DNA of 39,593 nt from Spirochaetaceae bacterium (GTDB taxonomy: Bacteria; Spirochaetota; Spirochaetia; Treponematales; Breznakiellaceae). A program made the position numbers and the translations under genes. The notes under the pieces are model-generated. The model ran no database searches. It was not told where the DNA came from and saw only the letters and a program-made list of their open reading frames with translations. Of the stretch, positions 15,353 through 22,603 are shown one piece after another (position 1 is the stretch's first letter; the number at the start of each line of letters is the position of its first letter). The stretch lies in assembly GCA_031281945.1 (NCBI GenBank), contig JAITER010000057.1, positions 1 through 39,593 on the forward strand, in the 5' to 3' direction.

Positions 15353-17065
15353 TTATATATTTAAAATCTGTTCGTCAATTGGTTTGCCACTAGGCACCAT
15401 AGGCAACACCATTTCGTCAGGATCTATTTCCGCGTCAATAACAGCCGGCTTGCCTTTCGCGATGTTTTGTAACGCATCATCCAGCGCCGCGAGATAGCTT
15501 TCTTTGTCTGAAGCATGATAACCTGCGCAGTTGTAGCTTTCAGCAAGTTTTACAAAATCAGGCGGCCTGTTCAAAACCGTTTGAGAAAAGCGCTTTTCGT
15601 AGAACAGGTTTTGCCATTGCCGCACCATGCCAAGCATTCCGTTGTTCAATATTACTACAAGCACTCCCATTTTATATGTGGAAAGCGTACCCAGTTCGGC
15701 GCAATTCATACGGAATGAGCCGTCTCCGGTAAAAAGCGCCACTGGTTTTTGCGGGAAAGCTGTTTTTGCTCCCATAGCGGCTCCAAGCCCAAAACCCATT
15801 GTTCCAAGACCTCCGGAAGTTATAAATGAACGCGGTTTGGCGAGCGGATAAAATTGCGCCGCCCACATCTGGTGTTGGCCTACATCGGTAACGATAATAG
15901 CTTCGGAAGAAAATTTGTTAGCCACAGAACCGATTACAAAACGCGGATGCAGTGGGGATTTTTTTTCATGGGAAAGGGGCCTTTTGGTTTTCCATTTTTG
16001 TATGGAATCGCCCCATTCGTTTTTTATTTGTTTTGGCAGTTTTTCAAGCACTTTTTTTAAAACAGGTTTTATGTCTCCCGTTACGCAGGTTACTGTTTTT
16101 ACATTTTTGTTTATTTCCGCTTTGTCTATATCAAATTGCAAAACGCTTGCGTTTTTGGCGAAAATTCCTGTGTGGCTGGTTACACGGTCGCTAAAACGCG
16201 AACCTATTGCGATAAGAACATCGGCTTCCTGAGCGGCTTTGTTGGACGCCACCGTCCCATGCATTCCTATCATTCCTGTGTAAAGTCTGTGATCCGGATT
16301 GAATGCGCCTATTCCCATAAGGCTTAACGCGGTGGGAGCTTCTATACGTTCAGCGAATTCTTGCAATTCTTTGGACGCTTCGGAAATAATTACGCCGCCG
16401 CCCGCGTAAATAAACGGGCGTTTCGCGTTTTTTATCATATCTACGGCTCGCGTTATATCTTCTTCCGTGTAAGATTTTCGTATTGCGCGTTCCGAAAGGC
16501 GTTCAGCCCGTTCTTTATTTATTTTTGAATCTACAAAAAGCGAGGATGTGCCGGTTTTATTCGCCGTTACATCTTTTGGGATGTCGATTAGAACAGGCCC
16601 GGGTCTGCCTGATTTTGCTACGAGGAAAGCCTCGCGTACAACTTCCGCAAGAACGGCTACATCTTTAACAATCCAATTATGCTTTACCACGGGCATTGAA
16701 ATTCCGGCTATGTCCACTTCCTGAAAGCTGTCTTTCCCAAGAAGGTTTGTCGAGACGTTTCCCGTTATCGCAACTACAGGTGAAGAATCCATGTACGCCG
16801 TAGCTATTCCAGTTATAAGGTTTGTCGCGCCCGGCCCGGAGGTGGCTATGCAGACGCCAACTTTACCGGTGGCTCTGGCGTAACCGTCTGCGGCATGAGC
16901 CGCGTGTTGTTCGTGGCTTACAAGGATATGGCGTATACGGTCTTGGTGTTTGTAAAGCTCGTCATAAATGTTAAGCACCGCTCCTCCTGGATAACCAAAA
17001 ACAACGTCAACGCCTTGTGCAAGAAGAGCTTCGATGAGTATGCGTGATCCGGTATATTGTTCCAT
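15353..17065 (-). CDS. ilvB: Acetolactate synthase, catalytic subunit
   Basis: This enzyme joins two pyruvates (or pyruvate and 2-oxobutyrate) in the first common step of valine, leucine and isoleucine synthesis. The 570-residue product is full length for the biosynthetic (AHAS) form: GYPGGAVLNIYDELY near residue 25, catalytic Glu52 in HEQHAAHAADGYARATG, the FAD-site region in the middle, and the thiamine diphosphate motif GDGSFRMN ending in NN. The ATG lies four bases after the ybaB stop, with GGGAAAGA as ribosome binding site inside the end of ybaB, so the two are co-transcribed. No ilvN, ilvC or ilvD gene is present in the window. Confidence 0.95.
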   Translation of the reverse strand: MEQYTGSRILIEALLAQGVDVVFGYPGGAVLNIYDELYKHQDRIRHILVSHEQHAAHAADGYARATGKVGVCIATSGPGATNLITGIATAYMDSSPVVAITGNVSTNLLGKDSFQEVDIAGISMPVVKHNWIVKDVAVLAEVVREAFLVAKSGRPGPVLIDIPKDVTANKTGTSSLFVDSKINKERAERLSERAIRKSYTEEDITRAVDMIKNAKRPFIYAGGGVIISEASKELQEFAERIEAPTALSLMGIGAFNPDHRLYTGMIGMHGTVASNKAAQEADVLIAIGSRFSDRVTSHTGIFAKNASVLQFDIDKAEINKNVKTVTCVTGDIKPVLKKVLEKLPKQIKNEWGDSIQKWKTKRPLSHEKKSPLHPRFVIGSVANKFSSEAIIVTDVGQHQMWAAQFYPLAKPRSFITSGGLGTMGFGLGAAMGAKTAFPQKPVALFTGDGSFRMNCAELGTLSTYKMGVLVVILNNGMLGMVRQWQNLFYEKRFSQTVLNRPPDFVKLAESYNCAGYHASDKESYLAALDDALQNIAKGKPAVIDAEIDPDEMVLPMVPSGKPIDEQILNI

Positions 17066-17069
17066 TGTT

Positions 17070-17384
17070 TTACATCTTTCCCAAAAGGCTGGTTAGGTTG
17101 TTTATGTCGGAGACCCCAACCCCAGAAGCTAACGCAGCGCGGACTTTTTCCAATGCGTCCGCATACGCTGATATTATTAAATCTCGCAACATTTCTAAGT
17201 CTCCCGCAATTTCTTGAGATATGCGCACGTCTACTATCTCCATTTTTCCGTTTAAGTCTATTTCTAATAAACCCGCGCCGGCTGATCCTGTAACCGTTAT
17301 ACTGCCGATTTTATTTTTGAATTCGTCTAATTGGCTTTGTATAACTTGAAAATTCTTTAAGATGTCAAAAGGATTAATATCCAT
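17070..17384 (-). CDS. ybaB: YbaB/EbfC nucleoid-associated protein
   Basis: A small DNA-binding protein of the YbaB/EbfC family. The 104-residue product has the usual layout: N-terminal helix (INPFDILKNFQVIQSQLDEF), a beta hairpin with VTGSAGAGLLEIDLNGK, and the C-terminal helix ending SDINNLTSLLGKM. The family is usually coded next to dnaX, as here: dnaX lies upstream on the same strand. GGAG sits five bases before the ATG. A compact inverted-repeat structure in its leader (17405-17467) may influence expression. Confidence 0.9.
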   Translation of the reverse strand: MDINPFDILKNFQVIQSQLDEFKNKIGSITVTGSAGAGLLEIDLNGKMEIVDVRISQEIAGDLEMLRDLIISAYADALEKVRAALASGVGVSDINNLTSLLGKM

Positions 17385-17404
17385 GGTATCTCCAATGTGA
17401 AAAT

Positions 17405-17467
17405 AGACCCAATGGAACTAGTTAAAGTCTGGCGGCTTTAAGTAGAACGTTTTTAAACGTTGGGTCT
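17405..17467 (-). promoter_or_regulatory. Three-stem fold in the ybaB leader
   Basis: An outer stem, AGACCCAA with TTGGGTCT, encloses two inner hairpins: TTAAAG...CTTTAA and AACGTTT-TT-AAACGTT. This forms a three-way junction ending about 20 bases before the ybaB start. The rest of the 238-bp gap to dnaX (17468-17622) holds one more hairpin (AAGTTTTCGCCTGGAAACTT) and no recognisable gene. It could be a cis-regulatory leader, a processing site, or a small repeat element; the sequence does not decide between them. Confidence 0.4.
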
Positions 17468-17622
17468 TATTCACCAACTTCTCTGGTTTAGGAATAAATC
17501 TTTTCAAGCTTCCGTCAAGAAATTTAAGTTTTCGCCTGGAAACTTATTTTATAAAAACGATGCTTTTAATTATCCATGTTTTTAATTTAGGTTTCAAGGC
17601 TGTTATAACGTTTTGACTTTCA

Positions 17623-18954
17623 TTAAAAACCGGTTTTGGCGTTCTTATTAGGCACTATTTCCGCATTGAATATGGCGGCTACTTTGTTTACAACCTCTTT
17701 GTATTCGTCTGCGTGGCCGTTTTGCATGGGGGCCGGACGCGGGTTTGGCGGGAAAGGCGGCGGACTGGAAAGCTGCGGTTTGGAAGGCCGGGCCGCCCCT
17801 TCTTCCGCGCTTATTCCAAGCGCTTCCCGGGTTTTAATGATCATATCGCGTAAAGCGGCGTGGCTTATCCAGTCGGGTATGGCGCACAGGCTGCTTATCA
17901 CTGTTTCTAATTCAAAACGCGGCGAAACTGAGTAGCGAATGTTCCTGTACAAATTTAACATCAATTCCAGAATGTGTTCTATACGCGGTATATCCAGACT
18001 TTCCTGGACGATAGGCGAAAATCGTTCTTTGGGGTGGCCCAAAAGAGTTTCGCGTGTAACGCCGCTTTTTAAAAGCAACAGGCTGCGAAAATATCCCGTG
18101 TAATCAATTACAAATTGTTCTACAGCCACGCCGTTGGAAATTATTGAATCAAGCAGTTCAAACGCAACTTTTAGATTTTTTGAAAAACAGGCTTCGGAAA
18201 GTTGATTTAAGTTGTCCAGGCTTACAACGCCTAGCTTTTCACGTATAAGCGAAGCGCGTATATGTTTGTCCGAAAAAGACGCAACCTGATCGAACAGGGT
18301 GTAAGCGTCTCGCATTGAACCGGTTGATTCGCGGGCTATCCAAAAAAGCGCTTCTTCTTCCGCTTCTATTCCCATTTCTACGCAAGTTTCTTTTAGTATT
18401 TTAACGATAGTTTCTATGGGAATTAGTTTGAACGTAAACTGTTGGCAACGGCTTTTTATCGTAGCTGGAACTTTATGAAACTCTGTTGTCGCAAAAATGA
18501 ATACGATGTAAGGCGGCGGCTCTTCTATGGTTTTTAGCAATGCGTTAAACGCGCCGTTTGAAAGCATGTGCACTTCATCAATGATGTATATTTTGTATCT
18601 GGATGAATTTGGCGGGAATATTACTTCATCTTTAATCTGCCGGACGTCGTTTACGCTTGTGTTTGAAGCGCCGTCAATTTCTATAACGTCAAGGCTTATT
18701 CCTTTGCTTATTTCTGTACAATTGTGGCATTTCCCGCAAGGGATGGCGGAGGGGCCGGCTTCACAGTTTAGTGAGCGGGCGAGTATACGCGCCACGCTTG
18801 TTTTTCCACAACCGCGCGGGCCGGAAAAAAGGTATGCGTGAGCTATGCTGCCGTTTGTTATCGAGCTTTTTAATGTAGCGCTTACAAATTCCTGCCCGGC
18901 CAGGTCGTCAAAAGTTTTGGGGCGGCGTCTTGTTGCGGTAACTTCATAAGGCAT
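17623..18954 (-). CDS. dnaX: DNA polymerase III clamp-loader subunit (gamma-like DnaX)
   Basis: ATPase of the clamp loader that puts the sliding clamp on DNA. The 443-residue product has Walker A GPRGCGKT (45-52), zinc-binding cysteines at 64, 73, 76 and 79 (CGKCHNC), DEVH (126-129) and the sensor IKSRCQQFTF. Domain III (subunit-contact region) follows, then a short Pro-rich linker (PPFPPNPRP). The C-terminus stops about 40 residues later, so the tau-specific polymerase and helicase binding domains are missing or very reduced. No slippery A-run suggests a programmed frameshift. There is no ribosome binding site; the start follows a leaderless-type promoter. Confidence 0.94.
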   Translation of the reverse strand: MPYEVTATRRRPKTFDDLAGQEFVSATLKSSITNGSIAHAYLFSGPRGCGKTSVARILARSLNCEAGPSAIPCGKCHNCTEISKGISLDVIEIDGASNTSVNDVRQIKDEVIFPPNSSRYKIYIIDEVHMLSNGAFNALLKTIEEPPPYIVFIFATTEFHKVPATIKSRCQQFTFKLIPIETIVKILKETCVEMGIEAEEEALFWIARESTGSMRDAYTLFDQVASFSDKHIRASLIREKLGVVSLDNLNQLSEACFSKNLKVAFELLDSIISNGVAVEQFVIDYTGYFRSLLLLKSGVTRETLLGHPKERFSPIVQESLDIPRIEHILELMLNLYRNIRYSVSPRFELETVISSLCAIPDWISHAALRDMIIKTREALGISAEEGAARPSKPQLSSPPPFPPNPRPAPMQNGHADEYKEVVNKVAAIFNAEIVPNKNAKTGF

Positions 18955-18960
18955 ACGTTG

Positions 18961-18989
18961 AGTTTAATCAAAAAACGGCTTTAGGGTAA
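18961..18989 (-). promoter_or_regulatory. Probable leaderless promoter of dnaX
   Basis: Minus strand: TTACCC (18989-18984), a 17-nt spacer and TAAACT (18966-18961) end six bases before the ATG. No ribosome binding site. The -35 is weak, so this is less certain than the others. Confidence 0.4.
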
Positions 18990-19085
18990 GCATTTGCTTT
19001 CGCTTCAAAGCGGGCGTTTGATTGGCGTCCTTGCGGTTTCAAATTAAGATTTTAGGCCGCGCTTGTTTTTACCCGGCCGGCTTGC

Positions 19086-20750
19086 TTAACGCATATTTAG
19101 CAGGTTTAAAAACGGCTCAATTTCCATTATAACCCGTTTTAAAAAAACGCCGTCAGTTATTGGCGGACGCCAGCCGTCTTTTCCGGCGCATTCTGGAAAA
19201 TGCGCCCAAAGGTAGTCGCATTCATTTATAAGCCGCTCTAAATCGCTTGTTGGAGGGGTTTTCATGTTTAGAATGTCGAAAAGACGGTTTAGCCTGTCTT
19301 TTTCTTCCTGTACAATATTTTTCACAGCGGCTGTTCGTTCCTGGCCGGAAAGGCGTTTTTGTTCGAGGGCGTTTCTTGTAAAAAAGTTATTTTCTTGGGC
19401 TTGCAGTTTGGAAAATGAGTTGCGGTATCTTTCCAAGGCGGGATCGCTGCGGCAAGCCTTTCCGCCGCCGGAAGAAAGCCAAAAAGCGCCTTTCCGGTAC
19501 ACAGAGCCAAGAGGGTAAGGACTTTTTAGCCGGTTAAGTTCACGCAACAGTTTTTTGTGCCCCGGGCTGTCTCTGCAATGGTAAAGGCAGGGAACGAACG
19601 AGAAATCCATCCCGGCGCATATAACCCGCCCTGCGGTAAGGCGGCGGGCGAGCGCGTAGGCGGTTAATCCTACAGAACCTAAAGGCGGAAGTTGTAACGG
19701 TAAAACGTTCTGGGTTTTTAGGCGTTCTAAAAAGTTAAGCCTGGCCCATTCCGTCCAAAAAAGGTAAGGCGGTTTTTCAAACACGTACGCCGTGCGCGGC
19801 AGGGCGGAAATATCCATTGCAAGCGGTATGTTTTTACCGCTTAACCCGGTAAAATCGGCGATGTTCCAATGCTGGGCTTCAAGCGCGACGGCCAAATCCG
19901 GCTTTATTCCGTACGCCGCCAAGGTTTGCAAAGCGGTGTCTACGGCGACCACGCGCATCCTTTCGCCTGTAAAAGTTCCTTCTTCGCTGTTTCTGTGTAA
20001 AAGGCCTTTTGAAAGCGCATTCTCCAAAGTTGCGGGTAAAGACGGGCCCGCGCTTGCTACAAGTATGCTGTCACGCCCAAAGTTTAGGTCGCCGGCGTTT
20101 GGGCAAAATGCGAGCAAAGACAGGTTGCGGACTGTATTTCGCGCATAAAGCCGGCCAAGTTTTGTAATAGTAGCCGCGTTTCCCCACTCAAGCGCGATTT
20201 CGTTTTGTATGCAATCAAGCGTTTGCTTGTAGAACTGCGCGTTTATTTGCCATGCGGCGGAGTTTGTAAGCATAACCGCTCTACGAAAACGCCCCGGGTG
20301 GAAATCGCCTAAAATTTTAGACGCGGCTGTAAAGGGCGTTTTTGCGAATGTTAGCGTAAACCGGGCGTTTTTTTTTAGATTTTGATTTATATTCGCCGCC
20401 GTCCAGTCAAAAAGCGGCTTTTCGGCTTCGACGGCGGCAATGGCCGAGGTTTCTGGAAGTTGTTGCAAGAAGCGGTCTAGACCGTATCCAAAAAGCGGGG
20501 AAGGGCAAATGTAAAGCGTTCTTGACTGTACGGGAACCGCCGCGACCGCTTTTTCCGCCTGCGTTGCCGGGTCTATTTGTGAAAGCAGGTTTTTTTCCCC
20601 CCACCGTAGCGAAAAGCCTAGCCTGGCGGGGAAAACCTTAATTTCCAGTTCTGCTGAATTCCGTATGTCAGTAATTGAAGCTGGAGAATGAATGCTGGTA
20701 ATAGATTTCTGGGAAAAGGTATTTGAAGGTTTCTTCAAAGTTGTCCTCAT
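19086..20750 (-). CDS. DUF115 (MptE-like/motility-associated) protein
   Basis: The 554-residue product contains the DUF115 domain, related to 6-hydroxymethylpterin pyrophosphokinase MptE and to the motility-associated Maf proteins that modify flagellins. Landmarks are VASAGPSLPATLENAL, RVVAVDTALQTLAAYGIKPD, ALEAQHWN and CAGMDFSF. A glycosyltransferase-like or nucleotide-sugar role is family-based inference. The annotated ATG at 20750 lies 83 bp inside the upstream isomerase gene. The conserved part begins only after that overlap (ELEIKVFPARLGF), but no ATG, GTG or TTG is available there in frame, so the long overlap is real, or an unusual start or an indel is involved. Confidence 0.8.
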   Translation of the reverse strand: MRTTLKKPSNTFSQKSITSIHSPASITDIRNSAELEIKVFPARLGFSLRWGEKNLLSQIDPATQAEKAVAAVPVQSRTLYICPSPLFGYGLDRFLQQLPETSAIAAVEAEKPLFDWTAANINQNLKKNARFTLTFAKTPFTAASKILGDFHPGRFRRAVMLTNSAAWQINAQFYKQTLDCIQNEIALEWGNAATITKLGRLYARNTVRNLSLLAFCPNAGDLNFGRDSILVASAGPSLPATLENALSKGLLHRNSEEGTFTGERMRVVAVDTALQTLAAYGIKPDLAVALEAQHWNIADFTGLSGKNIPLAMDISALPRTAYVFEKPPYLFWTEWARLNFLERLKTQNVLPLQLPPLGSVGLTAYALARRLTAGRVICAGMDFSFVPCLYHCRDSPGHKKLLRELNRLKSPYPLGSVYRKGAFWLSSGGGKACRSDPALERYRNSFSKLQAQENNFFTRNALEQKRLSGQERTAAVKNIVQEEKDRLNRLFDILNMKTPPTSDLERLINECDYLWAHFPECAGKDGWRPPITDGVFLKRVIMEIEPFLNLLNMR

Positions 20751-22266
20751 GTTGCGGACTTGAAAGAATCGTATCTTCCATATCTTGCGCGATTACGTTT
20801 TTCGACCAGCTTTCAAACATGGATTTTGAATTCTCTTTTGCGCTAAAATCCATTTTGGTTTCTTCGTAAGGGTAAATTAAAGCGACGTAATTTTGCCGTC
20901 CATTAAGCGCTATTGGCAGGGAAGTGGCGTTTAACGCCGTTGTATACGCGGTTTTCCAAAAGTTTTCATCGTAGGAAGCGCCGGCTTTTGGGTCGCTGTA
21001 AGGACTTTGAAAGGCCTCCGCGCCAAACGATGTTAGCGTTGAAAAAAGCGAAGCATCGCCGTAATTGATTGGGAGCGGGCCGAAATCTACCGCCGTCACT
21101 CCCGCATTTGCCGCGGCTTCCTCAAAACCGTTTTTGCCCAAATCCTGCGCTTTATCAGAAAGTTCCTGCGCCTTTGCAAAAAGATGGTCTTCTATAAGCC
21201 CGCGTTCAAAAGAATCAATGTAACTGCGAATTTGAGAAATAGCGGTTGAATCGGATGCGTCAATGGGTTTTGCGTCTTCTTCCGCGCGAAAAATAGCCCA
21301 GCCGTCAGAAGTTTGTATAACAGCGCTTAACTTGCCTTTTTCTAGTTTAGCTAAATTTTCAGCATCTTCCGCGTTTTTTACGAAATTTTTTATTTCGTAA
21401 AATAATTTAGCTCCGGCGTCTCCGCCCCGGCTTGCGTATTGATCTTTTGATTGATTTCTGGCCGCGTCTTCAAAAGTCAAGGCGCCTTCTTCTATGCTTT
21501 TTAGGATTTTTTTCGCCTCGGATTCTTTTGCGGCTGAAATCTGGGAAAAATGAACGGAAACAAAAATATCAGGATTTTTTTCCGCAAAAGCGGCGACTTC
21601 TTCGTCCGGGTATGAACTGTACGGGAAAGCGGCCAGTAAAAAGTTGCGCTGGCTTTGCGCCATTCGCCCTATAAACTCTTTTTCCTGTTCAGAAATGCGG
21701 ATGTTAAACATATCATCCCAAAAACGGGTGAGGATGAGGTTGTTGTTTACGTCGTTGATTAACGCAAGGCGTTCAGACGGCGGCATTTGAGTGTATAACG
21801 CCCTGGAAAATCTGCCGTTTTCATCCTGAAATATTGGCAGTTCCGAGGTTTTTTTGTTTACCAGGGATTCCGGCGGTTTGTACCCGGTTTTTTTTACCGT
21901 ATAAAGAGCGGCTGTGCGTATAACTTGGGCCTTGTAAGCCTGTTGCCAAACCGTGTATTCGTCCCACCCGTAATTTGGAGCCTCCGCGTTGTATTGCTGA
22001 CGCGCCTGGGCGAAATAATTGCTGCCTGTATAAATTATAGGGTTGTTTTTGTAATATCCGAAGGTTAGTTTATTTGCATCTAGAGTTCCGGCGTTAGGTA
22101 CGATTGCGGGAACGAGTACAAACGCGATTATTACAATTACCAGCGTGATGAAAGTTCCCACAAAAACAAATGGATTTGAGTGGAAGCGCCGTTTTAGTTC
22201 ACTAGTTGAATCGTTTTTGGTTTCTTTTTGCGGAACCAGCCTGAAATTTTTATTGTTAGATGCCAT
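20668..22266 (-). CDS. Membrane-anchored SurA/PpiD-like peptidyl-prolyl isomerase
   Basis: Probably a periplasmic folding helper for exported proteins. The 532-residue product has a short cytoplasmic N-terminus rich in charged residues, one transmembrane helix (FVFVGTFITLVIVIIAFVL, about 33-52), a SurA-like N-terminal helical region, and a parvulin domain near residues 230-330 (VSVHFSQISAAKESEAKKI, SRGGDAGAKLFYEI, TSDGWAIFRAEED). The C-terminal third resembles the remaining chaperone region. AGAGGT precedes the ATG. It lies upstream of, and overlaps, the DUF115 gene, so both are probably co-transcribed. Confidence 0.83.
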   Translation of the reverse strand: MASNNKNFRLVPQKETKNDSTSELKRRFHSNPFVFVGTFITLVIVIIAFVLVPAIVPNAGTLDANKLTFGYYKNNPIIYTGSNYFAQARQQYNAEAPNYGWDEYTVWQQAYKAQVIRTAALYTVKKTGYKPPESLVNKKTSELPIFQDENGRFSRALYTQMPPSERLALINDVNNNLILTRFWDDMFNIRISEQEKEFIGRMAQSQRNFLLAAFPYSSYPDEEVAAFAEKNPDIFVSVHFSQISAAKESEAKKILKSIEEGALTFEDAARNQSKDQYASRGGDAGAKLFYEIKNFVKNAEDAENLAKLEKGKLSAVIQTSDGWAIFRAEEDAKPIDASDSTAISQIRSYIDSFERGLIEDHLFAKAQELSDKAQDLGKNGFEEAAANAGVTAVDFGPLPINYGDASLFSTLTSFGAEAFQSPYSDPKAGASYDENFWKTAYTTALNATSLPIALNGRQNYVALIYPYEETKMDFSAKENSKSMFESWSKNVIAQDMEDTILSSPQHEDNFEETFKYLFPEIYYQHSFSSFNY

Positions 22267-22362
22267 TCAAATTTACCTCTTTGTTCAAATTATCATAAAT
22301 AAATTGTATAATCAACAGCGGAATAGGCGTTTATTTTAGTCTTTAATTTGTTATTTTTAAAT

Positions 22363-22498
22363 AGAGCCGCCCGGAAACTTCAATTTCCGCAAGCTGAATC
22401 AAGCCAGGCTTGGGTTTGGCCGATTTCCGCTTAAAAACGGCTTGGCAAAGCCGGCGCTTTCGCAGGTTAAGGCGGCCATCCGGTTGGCGAACAAGCCC
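22363..22498 (-). repeat. Degenerate nested-hairpin element in the divergent intergenic region
   Basis: Read on the minus strand it starts GGGCTTGTTCGCCAACC, passes CGTTTTTAAGCGGAAATCGG and CAAGCCTGGCTTGATTCAGC, and ends GAAGTTTCCGGGCGGCTCTA. This is the long variant of the element at 8463-8582, outside the island. The 22267-22603 gap also holds AT-rich DNA next to the isomerase start. A plus frame opening at 22442 runs through this repeat and is not considered coding there. Confidence 0.6.
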
Positions 22499-22603
22499 GG
22501 TGTTGTTGACACAGGCGCGATTAAACGCCGTTTTTGCGCGTTTCCCTGTAAGCAAGGCGTTTCTTTAGAAAAACACCCGAAATGCGGCGCGGAGGCCGTT
22601 TTT

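Noticed and set aside
17385-17622. SRP (4.5S) RNA gene, often near dnaX
   Set aside because: The conserved GGAAG/AGCAG loop sequences are not present in the gap on either strand.
22442-22603. N-terminal extension of the Gly-rich lipoprotein
   Set aside because: It runs through a repeat element, while a signal peptide with its own GGAGG starts at 22604.
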